A stretch of DNA of 64,000 nt from Brevibacillus brevis (GTDB lineage Bacteria > Bacillota > Bacilli > Brevibacillales > Brevibacillaceae), in the NCBI RefSeq assembly GCF_031583145.1, contig NZ_CP134050.1, positions 2,679,501-2,743,500 of the forward strand, written 5' to 3'. The stretch's first letter is position 1; every line of letters begins with the position of its first letter. Both the position numbers and the translations under genes were made by a program. Shown in pieces: positions 35,110 through 41,965 of the stretch. Under the pieces are notes generated by a model. That model did no database searches. It had not been told where the DNA came from and saw nothing but the letters and a program-made list of their open reading frames with translations.

Positions 35110-36009
35110 ATGGGATGGAAAACAAAATGGCGCTGGTTGCTTCTGGGATTTTGCGCGGCATTCCTCTTTTCCTGCACGCCCCAGAGTCGGACGCAAAGCG
35201 TGGTCAAAGTGGAAGACCCGTATGCCAGTGAGAATGAGCAAGACTTCACCGGTCTTGTCCTTACCTATTTTGCGCTTCCGCACGGAGAAAGCACGCTTGT
35301 CCGCCTTCCGGGGGGCAAGACGATGCTGATCGACACGGGACGTGCAGAAGATTGGCCTGTTTTGTTTGAACGCTTGTCGGAACGAAAACTAACGAGGCTC
35401 GACTATCTGGTGATCACGAACGATCAACCTGAACATATAGGCGGCTATCCGTTTCTCGAAAAACAGTTTTTGGTCGACACTGTCATTTTGCCCAAGCTGA
35501 TTCAGTCATCGATTGAAAATGTCGTACCCTTGCGCCCTTCCCAAAAGCGGATAGCCTTGACGACTCAGGATCTGCCGCAGCTGGGAGACGACGTGAGCAT
35601 GCAGGTGCTGCTTCCGGAGGAGCCATTGTTTCTGTCTCCGCAAAACAATTCGCTCGTCTTTCGGTTGCAGCACAAGCAGCTGCGGTTTTTGTTCACGAGC
35701 GGGATCAATGAGAAAGCGGAGGAGCGTCTGCTGGAGAAATACGGCGACCAGCTGAAGGCAGAGGTGCTGAAGGTGGGGGACCAGGGCAGCAATCAAGGTT
35801 CGTCCCAGCCTTTTCTCAGCAAGGTCGACCCGCAAGTCGCGATTATCCAGACGGGGAAGCTCCGCGACAAGATGAAGGACAGCCATACGGAAGTCTTGGA
35901 GCGGTTGGGCGAATCGTGGGCAGAGACTTACATCACCAGTCAGGACGGATCGATCACGATTTTGTCGAACGGGGAGGATTATCGGATCATCAAGCAAAAA
36001 AAGCAATAA
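35110..36009 (+). CDS. Lipoprotein with degenerate metallo-beta-lactamase fold
   Basis: A 299-residue protein with a lipoprotein signal (LLLGFCAAFLFSC; lipid cysteine at about 22). The mature part resembles the beta-lactamase-fold domain of ComEC-type proteins: FALPHGESTLVRLPGGKTML, IDTG, and LDYLVITNDQPEHIGG. Active members have HxHxDH at that last place; here only the final histidine survives, so zinc catalysis is unlikely. It is fifteen bases from rex and may share its transcript. Function is unknown. Confidence 0.75.
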   Translation: MGWKTKWRWLLLGFCAAFLFSCTPQSRTQSVVKVEDPYASENEQDFTGLVLTYFALPHGESTLVRLPGGKTMLIDTGRAEDWPVLFERLSERKLTRLDYLVITNDQPEHIGGYPFLEKQFLVDTVILPKLIQSSIENVVPLRPSQKRIALTTQDLPQLGDDVSMQVLLPEEPLFLSPQNNSLVFRLQHKQLRFLFTSGINEKAEERLLEKYGDQLKAEVLKVGDQGSNQGSSQPFLSKVDPQVAIIQTGKLRDKMKDSHTEVLERLGESWAETYITSQDGSITILSNGEDYRIIKQKKQ

Positions 36010-36023
36010 GGGGGAGACCGAGC

Positions 36024-36647
36024 GTGGCCAAACACGAAAAAATTTCGGAAGCGGTCGTTCGCCGCCTGCCGATTTATCTTCGCTACCTCAGTTATCTGCA
36101 GCAAGTAGGGGTGGCAACCGTTTCCTCCGGGCAAATGGGCAAGAATCTGGATGTCAATCCGGCGCAAATCCGCAAAGATCTGGCCGCGTTCGGGGACTTT
36201 GGCAAGAAGGGCATCGGCTACGATGTCCATTACCTCGTGGAAAACATTCGCCAAATCCTCAAGCTGACGGATGAAATTCGGGTCGTGCTGGTAGGTGCCG
36301 GGCATTTGGGTCATGCCATCAGCAATTACAACGCTTATTTGAAGGATAACATGCGGATTGCGGCTATCTTTGACTGCGATCCCCAAAAGCTGGGAAAACA
36401 AGTGGCGGGTATTTCGATCCAGCCTCTGGAAGAGCTGGAACAGACGATCGCAGAAAAGCAGATCAAGCTGGCGATCATCACGGTACCTGCCCCGGCAGCG
36501 CAATCCGTATGTGATCAGTTGACTAAAGCGGGGATCAAAGGAATCCTGAATTTCGCCCCAACCACGATACGCGCTCCCAAGGACGTGCGTATCCACTACG
36601 CGGATGTGACATCCAATTTGCAAAGCCTGGCTTATTACTTATCGTAA
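36024..36647 (+). CDS. rex: Redox-sensing transcriptional repressor Rex
   Basis: NADH/NAD-sensing repressor of fermentative and respiratory genes. The 207 residues have an N-terminal winged helix (LSYLQQVGVATVSSGQMGKN) and a C-terminal Rossmann domain with VGAGHLGHAI. The GTG start follows AAGGGGGAG; upstream in-frame codons lie in the preceding gene. In B. subtilis rex (ydiH) is elsewhere, so its position here is specific to this lineage. It could regulate qcrABC nearby, but no operator was identified. Confidence 0.95.
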   Translation: MAKHEKISEAVVRRLPIYLRYLSYLQQVGVATVSSGQMGKNLDVNPAQIRKDLAAFGDFGKKGIGYDVHYLVENIRQILKLTDEIRVVLVGAGHLGHAISNYNAYLKDNMRIAAIFDCDPQKLGKQVAGISIQPLEELEQTIAEKQIKLAIITVPAPAAQSVCDQLTKAGIKGILNFAPTTIRAPKDVRIHYADVTSNLQSLAYYLS

Positions 36648-36663
36648 AGAACGGAGTGTTTCC

Positions 36664-37968
36664 ATGAAAAAAACCATCCTGATCCATGCAACAGTCATTA
36701 CCGTAAACGAGGCAAACGAAGTCATCCACGATGGTGCCGTCGCGTTCGAGGGCGACAAGATTACGTACGTCGGGCCGACTCCGGAAGACCTCTCCGACGC
36801 AGGGTACGACGAAGTCATCGACCAAAAAGGCGATTACATCCTTCCGGGGTTGATCAATACGCATGGCCACGCCGGCATGTCGCTCCTGCGGGGATACGCG
36901 GACGATTTGCCGTTGCAGCAATGGCTGGAGGACAAAATGTGGCCGCTGGAAGCCCAATTTACGAGCGACCATGTGAAATGGGGCACCCAGCTGTCGCTGA
37001 TTGAGATGATCCGCACCGGTACGACGACTTTCGTGGATATGTACGACCATATGGACGAGGTAGCGAAAGCGGTCCATGCGGCTGGCATGCGCGCTCGCCT
37101 CTGCCGGGGAATGATCGGCTTGTGCTCGGAGGAGGAGCGCAAAGCCAAACTGCAGGATGCGACCCTGTTCGCAAAAGAATGGCATGGTCAGGCGGACGGC
37201 CGCATCACTGTCATGATGGCTCCGCATGCCCCTTATACATGCGACCCGTCCTTCATTACCCAAATCATTGAGAAAGCCGACGAACTCTCGTTGCCTCTGC
37301 ACATCCACATGTCGGAAACGGCCTGGGAAGTAGGGCAGAACGAGCGCGATTACGGACTGCGTCCCGTGGCACACCTGGAAAAGCTGGGAATGTTTAAGCG
37401 TCCTACACTCGTCGCGCATGCCGTGCATCTGACGGATGAAGAGATTGATATCTTGGCAAACTATCAAGTAAGAGTTTCTCATAACGTCGTGAGCAACTTG
37501 AAGCTGGCAAGCGGCGTGGCGCCCGTGCCGAAAATGCTGGCGAAAGGCGTAAGCGTCTCTCTGGGAACGGACAGTTCTGCCAGCAACAACAACCTGAACC
37601 TGTTTGAGGAATTGAAATTGGCCGCGATCCTGCACAAGGGCGTAAACTACGATCCGGTAGCAGTTCCAGCGGAGGAAGCCTTGCGCATGGCGACCCGCTA
37701 CGGCGCAGATGGTGTCTTCCAGTCCGAGTCGTTGGGTTCCATTGAAGTAGGAAAACAGGCGGACCTGATTGTCATGGACAGCCATCAGGCCCACTTCCAT
37801 CCGGCACACGAACCGATTTCTCACGTGGTTTACGCAGCGAACGGCAGGGATGTGAAGGACACGATCGTCGCCGGCAAATACTTGATGCGCAATCACCAGC
37901 TGCTGACGCTGGATGAAGAACGGGCGATTTACGAAGCAAACCGCATGTTCCAAATGCTGAAACGGTAA
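36664..37968 (+). CDS. mtaD: 5-methylthioadenosine/S-adenosylhomocysteine deaminase
   Basis: Zinc-dependent amidohydrolase of 434 residues that deaminates MTA and SAH and salvages SAM by-products. Metal and catalytic residues are intact: NTHGHAGMSLLRGYADD, HIHMSET, VAHAVHLTDEEID and LGTDSSASNNNLN. This contrasts with the metal-less amidohydrolase at 11961. It is downstream of rex by sixteen bases. A hairpin at 37973 separates it from a minus-strand small gene. Confidence 0.92.
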   Translation: MKKTILIHATVITVNEANEVIHDGAVAFEGDKITYVGPTPEDLSDAGYDEVIDQKGDYILPGLINTHGHAGMSLLRGYADDLPLQQWLEDKMWPLEAQFTSDHVKWGTQLSLIEMIRTGTTTFVDMYDHMDEVAKAVHAAGMRARLCRGMIGLCSEEERKAKLQDATLFAKEWHGQADGRITVMMAPHAPYTCDPSFITQIIEKADELSLPLHIHMSETAWEVGQNERDYGLRPVAHLEKLGMFKRPTLVAHAVHLTDEEIDILANYQVRVSHNVVSNLKLASGVAPVPKMLAKGVSVSLGTDSSASNNNLNLFEELKLAAILHKGVNYDPVAVPAEEALRMATRYGADGVFQSESLGSIEVGKQADLIVMDSHQAHFHPAHEPISHVVYAANGRDVKDTIVAGKYLMRNHQLLTLDEERAIYEANRMFQMLKR

Positions 37969-37972
37969 AAGG

Positions 37973-37995
37973 CTCCTGTCAGGTGTGGACAGGAG
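37973..37995 (-). terminator. Terminator for the minus-strand small gene
   Basis: CTCCTGTC (37973-37980) pairs with GACAGGAG (37988-37995). A T tract (CCTTTT) follows only when read on the minus strand, so it serves the small gene at 38052-38213. It may also act weakly for mtaD. Confidence 0.55.
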
Positions 37996-38051
37996 TGAAA
38001 GAAAGTAGTTGTAGGTAGGGGAAATTGGGTTTCAACAACGTCATGCCGTGC

Positions 38052-38213
38052 TTATTTTCGCCACAACTCGGTCAGGGGATGATGGCGAAAATCCAGTGAG
38101 GGTGTGTGTGATGAAATGCGAAGTGGTGAAGACAAGGCTGCCCAGGAGACGCGGTATTCCTGAATCAAGAACCCTAGTACGTCAGGAGATGTGGGTTGCT
38201 CGGAGCTCTTCAC
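38052..38213 (-). CDS. Candidate 53-residue small protein with sigma-G-like promoter
   Basis: Minus-strand frame of 53 codons starting GTG (VKSSEQPTSPDVLGFLIQEY) and ending TELWRK. AGGAGG (plus 38221-38226) sits seven bases before the GTG. A sigma-G-like promoter lies just upstream and a hairpin with a T tract downstream, giving a complete transcription unit of about 260 bases. The product is hydrophilic with central aromatic and leucine residues and no membrane helix. No family is recognised. A forespore-expressed small protein is inferred. Confidence 0.5.
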   Translation of the reverse strand: MKSSEQPTSPDVLGFLIQEYRVSWAALSSPLRISSHTPSLDFRHHPLTELWRK

Positions 38214-38239
38214 ACGCTCACCTCCTCGGGGTGTACATG

Positions 38240-38269
38240 TAGTATGACCGACGTCCCCCTCGGTATGAG
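38240..38269 (-). promoter_or_regulatory. Sigma-G-like promoter (minus strand)
   Basis: Read on the minus strand: CTCATA (plus 38264-38269), 17 bases, CATACTA (plus 38240-38246). The -10 fits the forespore sigma-G consensus CATWHTA exactly, and the -35 matches HATR. Confidence 0.45.
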
Positions 38270-38349
38270 TAGCAACTTTTCCGTCCCGTTCTAAAACCTT
38301 CCCGTATAGCATAGGCTTAGACAACAAAACGGGACAGGGGGATTGGGAC

Positions 38350-39045
38350 ATGTATATCCGGCCCAAGCTGCTGTGGTGGCTCATACCCATCTTTCTCAGT
38401 CTGTTTTTCGTGGGGATCGCGCTCGGTTCCTTGGACAACCGAAGCGACATGAAAGGTGGACGAGTCATGGAGCAGGGAGCAAGCGCGGGATACGACCCGG
38501 CGACGCTGTCTGGATTGCTGGATCAGTTGACGCGGGAAGAGGAGCGGACGTTTGTCGTATACATGCAGAATCACGCTTTAAACGGGCGCTATCAGCGCGA
38601 ACGGTTTTCGCTTTCCGGCGAAATCGCTGGCCACACGTTAGAAATTTCCCGTAACGACGAGCAAAAGGTAAACGTAATAATAGATGGACAGACGCAGGAT
38701 CATACGTCGCTGCCTTATGCGCTGTACACGCCGCACGAGCATGCGTCTCTGATCAAAAGCGTCCTGCAATCGGTGGCCCCTCAGCCTTTGCAAGACCCCA
38801 GCGGTCAGGGCTGGAAGGGGTTTCGTGTGTCCGTTCCACCAAGGGAGGTCACCTCGCTGCTCGCACTCTGGTTGGGGCCATCGTTTCCGATCGAGGACCT
38901 CACACCGGAGCTTGCAAAAGGGATTGGTGTGACCTACCAGCTCTGGTACGAGCCGTCGTCGGGCAACATACGGCAAATGGACATGGAGATGACAATCAAG
39001 ACGGCAGCAGGCGTCAAGCGCGACGAGCTGCGATTTCGCCTGTAA
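38350..39045 (+). CDS. Membrane-anchored hypothetical protein
   Basis: A 231-residue protein with one N-terminal membrane helix (LLWWLIPIFLSLFFVGIALG) and an extracytoplasmic domain. The C-terminal half has the strand-rich pattern (LWYEPSSGNIRQMDMEMTIK) seen in lipoprotein-carrier-like folds, but no family is certain. GGGGGA precedes the ATG. Thirty bases separate it from the YpmB-like gene, so the two are likely co-transcribed. Confidence 0.75.
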   Translation: MYIRPKLLWWLIPIFLSLFFVGIALGSLDNRSDMKGGRVMEQGASAGYDPATLSGLLDQLTREEERTFVVYMQNHALNGRYQRERFSLSGEIAGHTLEISRNDEQKVNVIIDGQTQDHTSLPYALYTPHEHASLIKSVLQSVAPQPLQDPSGQGWKGFRVSVPPREVTSLLALWLGPSFPIEDLTPELAKGIGVTYQLWYEPSSGNIRQMDMEMTIKTAAGVKRDELRFRL

Positions 39046-39075
39046 CGTCACGAAGAAAAAAGGAGTTATCGTACA

Positions 39076-39558
39076 GTGCCTGTAAGAATGATCGTGGGAG
39101 CACTCGTTTTTGTGTTGATTGTAGGGGCGGGTTTTGCTTACCATTTGACCTCCACGGTCGTGGGGAAAAGAAGCGACTTTGATGAACAAGTGATGAAATG
39201 GGTGCAGGAACGGACGACAATCAGCCAAGTGGACTCGATCGATGAGTACAGAGGCAAGCAAAGCTACGCGGTCGTATTGGGCAAAAACCAGGTGGGCACA
39301 CCTGTCGTCGCGTGGCTGACGGACAAGACCGCTGCATTCGACCGCATGGATCGCGCTGTTCCGCAGAAAAATGTGGAGGCCGCCGTGCTTAAGGGATTTC
39401 CCGGAGCCAAAATCTTGCACATCGTTCCCGGATTGGATAATGACCAACGTTTTTGGGAAGTGACGCTGCAGGACAAGGACGGGCGTTATCGCTATCTGCA
39501 TTACGACTTGTTCCATGGAGGTTTGTTGGCCTCGTACGTTTTGGCGTCTGGTTCCTGA
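39076..39558 (+). CDS. ypmB: YpmB-like membrane-anchored protein (DUF5590/PepSY-like)
   Basis: A 160-residue protein with an N-terminal anchor (MIVGALVFVLIVGAGFAYHL) and an extracytoplasmic region of two PepSY-like repeats. It corresponds by order and size to B. subtilis YpmB, which lies between dinG and aspB. The start is GTG after AAAGGAG. Function is unknown. Unlike in B. subtilis, aspB does not follow; an FtsH-like gene and a repeat-protein gene do. Confidence 0.8.
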   Translation: MPVRMIVGALVFVLIVGAGFAYHLTSTVVGKRSDFDEQVMKWVQERTTISQVDSIDEYRGKQSYAVVLGKNQVGTPVVAWLTDKTAAFDRMDRAVPQKNVEAAVLKGFPGAKILHIVPGLDNDQRFWEVTLQDKDGRYRYLHYDLFHGGLLASYVLASGS

Positions 39559-39573
39559 ATTAAAAAGTTTCGG

Positions 39574-39602
39574 ACCTTTCCCCTTTGGGGAAAGGTTTTT
39601 TC
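39574..39602 (+). terminator. Intrinsic terminator after ypmB
   Basis: ACCTTTCCCC (39574-39583) pairs with GGGGAAAGGT (39587-39596) around TTT, followed by a T run. Confidence 0.85.
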
Positions 39603-39663
39603 TTGTCGCAGCAGGGTTCTCAGAAGCCGAATGGCACAGTAACCAAGAACTGTATAACCATTT

Positions 39664-39685
39664 TGATATACTCGTATGATATACT
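39664..39685 (+). promoter_or_regulatory. Two tandem extended -10 elements
   Basis: TGATATACT occurs at 39664-39672 and again at 39677-39685, 13 bases apart. Each is a TGnTATACT extended -10. No good -35 was seen. They precede the membrane protein/FtsH-like operon. Confidence 0.45.
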
Positions 39686-39735
39686 AATTGCGATGAAAGA
39701 GATAGAAAAGAACGTATAAGCAGGGGGGAGAAGCA

Positions 39736-40263
39736 GTGCAATTGAAAAAAGGTACGATTGGATTGTCCTTGGTAGCGACACTCGCTCTCCTGTTCGGAGG
39801 ATGGTTCTTTTATCAAAAGATTGAAATTGAAGAGCCGATCCGTACGGAAATCGGACAGTTGCAATCCGCGTCCTTGACGCATTTGGATGTCGGTAAGGAT
39901 CAAATTGAAATAGATTTGAAAGTGACAAAACCGGAAACGTTTCCACAAGAATATCGCGAGCTGCTCGACAAGACAAACGGGCTTGCGGGAAGCAAGAAGG
40001 TAGTCATTTCCGTCGAGAATCAGTCGCAAGATTTGAAAGACATTTGGAAGAACGGCCAGTTTGTATTTACAGAAGTAATGGATCTCCATCAATACAGCCG
40101 GATTCCGCAGATCGTAGATCAGTGGAAAAAGGAGAACAAGCTCGATGATGCGACCGCTTTGATGGACGATACCAACATCTATGTTTACTTGAAAAAAGGG
40201 TCGGAGGATTTTTACACTATCATTCCCCGGTCCATGGAAGATGAGGTGACGGCCCGTGGGTAA
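39736..40263 (+). CDS. Membrane-anchored hypothetical partner of the FtsH-like protease
   Basis: A 175-residue protein with an N-terminal membrane helix (GTIGLSLVATLALLFGGWFF) and a charged, mainly extracytoplasmic domain with no recognised family. The start is GTG after GGGGGAG. Its last eight bases overlap the FtsH-like gene, so the two are translationally coupled. It may supply the extracytoplasmic domain missing from the protease; that is inference. Confidence 0.75.
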   Translation: MQLKKGTIGLSLVATLALLFGGWFFYQKIEIEEPIRTEIGQLQSASLTHLDVGKDQIEIDLKVTKPETFPQEYRELLDKTNGLAGSKKVVISVENQSQDLKDIWKNGQFVFTEVMDLHQYSRIPQIVDQWKKENKLDDATALMDDTNIYVYLKKGSEDFYTIIPRSMEDEVTARG

Positions 40264-41776
40264 AGAGCTCTTGATTGGCGTCGTTCCCGGAGTATTGATT
40301 TTCCTGTTGTTCTTGGGCATCAACATCACTCCGTTTGTGTTGTTTGCCCTCGTGCTTGGAGCCATCTACTTTTTCGTCCTACGCCAGCAAGGCGGCCAGG
40401 GTGGCAACTTCGCGCTTGGCGGCAAGCGCAAACAGAGCAAGCATATCATACCGAAAACCAATATCCAGTTTGCTGATATCGGTGGACAGGAACGGGCGAA
40501 AAAAGAATTGAAAGAAGCACTCGACTTCTTGGTGTACAAAGACAAGATCGAGCAATATGGCATTCGTCCGATCAAAGGCGTGCTGCTCACCGGACCGCCC
40601 GGAACAGGCAAGACGTTGATGGCAAAAGCCGCAGCCAACTACACCAACTCCGCTTTCGTGGCTGCCTCCGGCTCCCAGTTTGTAGAGATGTACGTGGGGG
40701 TAGGGGCGCAGCGAATTCGTGAGATGTTCAAGGAAGTCAAGGCAATCGCCGAGAAAAACGGTCAGGATAGCGCGATTATCTTCATCGACGAAATTGACGT
40801 GATCGGCGGGAAGCGCGACGGCCAGCAGCAAAAAGAGTACGACCAGACGTTGAACCAGCTGCTGACGGAAATGGACGGGGTGGCGACGAGCGACAAGCCG
40901 CGCGTCCTGGTCATGGCGGCGACCAACCGGATCGATATGCTGGATGCGGCTTTGCTGCGCCCGGGCCGCTTTGACCGCCACATCAATGTGGATTTGCCGG
41001 ACAAACCGGCACGTGAGCAAATCTTGACGATTCATACAGCGAACAAGCCGCTCGGCTCCGATGTCGTGCTGGAAAAGGTAGCGCAAGAGACGTTCGGTTT
41101 TTCTGGCGCGCAGCTCGAAAGTGTGGCCAATGAGGCTGCGATCTATGCCATGCGCGAGAACTGCAGCAAGATCGAGTCACGTCACTTCGCCTATGCGGTC
41201 GACAAAGTGATGCTCGGGGAAAAAGTAGACCGCGAAGCGTCCGAGGAAGAGAAAAAGCGCGTCGCCTTGCACGAGCTGGGGCACGCGATCGTCAGCGAGA
41301 TGGTTCGTCCGGGTTCGGTGTCGCAGGTCACGCTGAGTCCGCGAGGCAAAGCGCTGGGCTACGTGCGGCAAAATCCTCTGGAAGACCGCTATCTGTACAC
41401 GAAGGATGCCATGGAGAAACAAATCATGGTCAGTCTGGGAGGAGCTGTCGCTGAAGAAATCTATTACGGCGGCCGCAGTACAGGGTCGAAAAACGACTTT
41501 GAGCAAGCGCTGGGAATGGCCCAGGAGATTGTGCAGAGCGGGATGTCCAGACTGGGGATCGTCCATCTGCAATACGTGGATAAAACGCGGATTCACGATG
41601 AGGTCGAGCACCTGCTGGAAAACCTGCTGGAGCGAACGCACAGCCTGCTGGCGAAATGTGACGCCGTGTTTAAAAACGGGCTCCAGACGCTGCTCGATGC
41701 GGAAGTTTTGCAGGGAGACGAATTCCGCGAGCTGCTCAAGCAAAACCAAACCAAAGAAGAGCATGTCGCTGTATAA
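40256..41776 (+). CDS. FtsH-like AAA+ zinc metalloprotease, short form
   Basis: A 506-residue membrane ATPase-protease. Two hydrophobic helices at about 7-24 and 27-43 are nearly contiguous, so the extracytoplasmic domain of ordinary FtsH (about 70 residues) is missing. Walker A GPPGTGKT is at 113-120, Walker B IIFIDE at 174-179 and the pore loop FVEMYVGVG at 142-150. The protease site HELGH is at 339-343 with a third zinc ligand Asp414 in STGSKNDFEQ. All catalytic residues are intact. It is a paralogue, not the housekeeping ftsH, which lies elsewhere in Bacillales. Confidence 0.9.
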   Translation: MGKELLIGVVPGVLIFLLFLGINITPFVLFALVLGAIYFFVLRQQGGQGGNFALGGKRKQSKHIIPKTNIQFADIGGQERAKKELKEALDFLVYKDKIEQYGIRPIKGVLLTGPPGTGKTLMAKAAANYTNSAFVAASGSQFVEMYVGVGAQRIREMFKEVKAIAEKNGQDSAIIFIDEIDVIGGKRDGQQQKEYDQTLNQLLTEMDGVATSDKPRVLVMAATNRIDMLDAALLRPGRFDRHINVDLPDKPAREQILTIHTANKPLGSDVVLEKVAQETFGFSGAQLESVANEAAIYAMRENCSKIESRHFAYAVDKVMLGEKVDREASEEEKKRVALHELGHAIVSEMVRPGSVSQVTLSPRGKALGYVRQNPLEDRYLYTKDAMEKQIMVSLGGAVAEEIYYGGRSTGSKNDFEQALGMAQEIVQSGMSRLGIVHLQYVDKTRIHDEVEHLLENLLERTHSLLAKCDAVFKNGLQTLLDAEVLQGDEFRELLKQNQTKEEHVAV

Positions 41777-41801
41777 GCATCGCATGGCAGCGCATCCGAA
41801 T

Positions 41802-41847
41802 AAAACCGCAAGACTGACAGACGATTCTGTTGATCTTGCGGTTTTTT
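41802..41847 (+). terminator. Intrinsic terminator after the FtsH-like gene
   Basis: AAAACCGCAAGA (41802-41813) pairs with TCTTGCGGTTTT (41834-41845), and the loop contains a second hairpin. Confidence 0.85.
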
Positions 41848-41965
41848 GTACGGGTAACAGCAACCCTAGCGAACCAAACTTTTTTCCGAAGGGGTGCCAA
41901 ACGCCCTCCTCTGTGAATATCTTACAGAATGATCTGGGATTGACATCAGGAGGCAAGGAGACTCT

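Noticed and set aside
38048-38242. A plus-strand 64-codon frame in the mtaD-downstream gap
   Set aside because: It lacks a ribosome binding site and terminator; the opposite strand offers a better supported small gene.
38638-40365. A 575-codon minus-strand frame opposite ypmB and the membrane protein gene
   Set aside because: It crosses a strong plus-strand terminator and three credible genes and has the composition of an antisense frame.
41916-41924. AATATCTTA as a sigma-K -10 for the repeat-protein gene
   Set aside because: The first base is wrong and the only nearby AC is at 13 bases, so it was not listed as a promoter.
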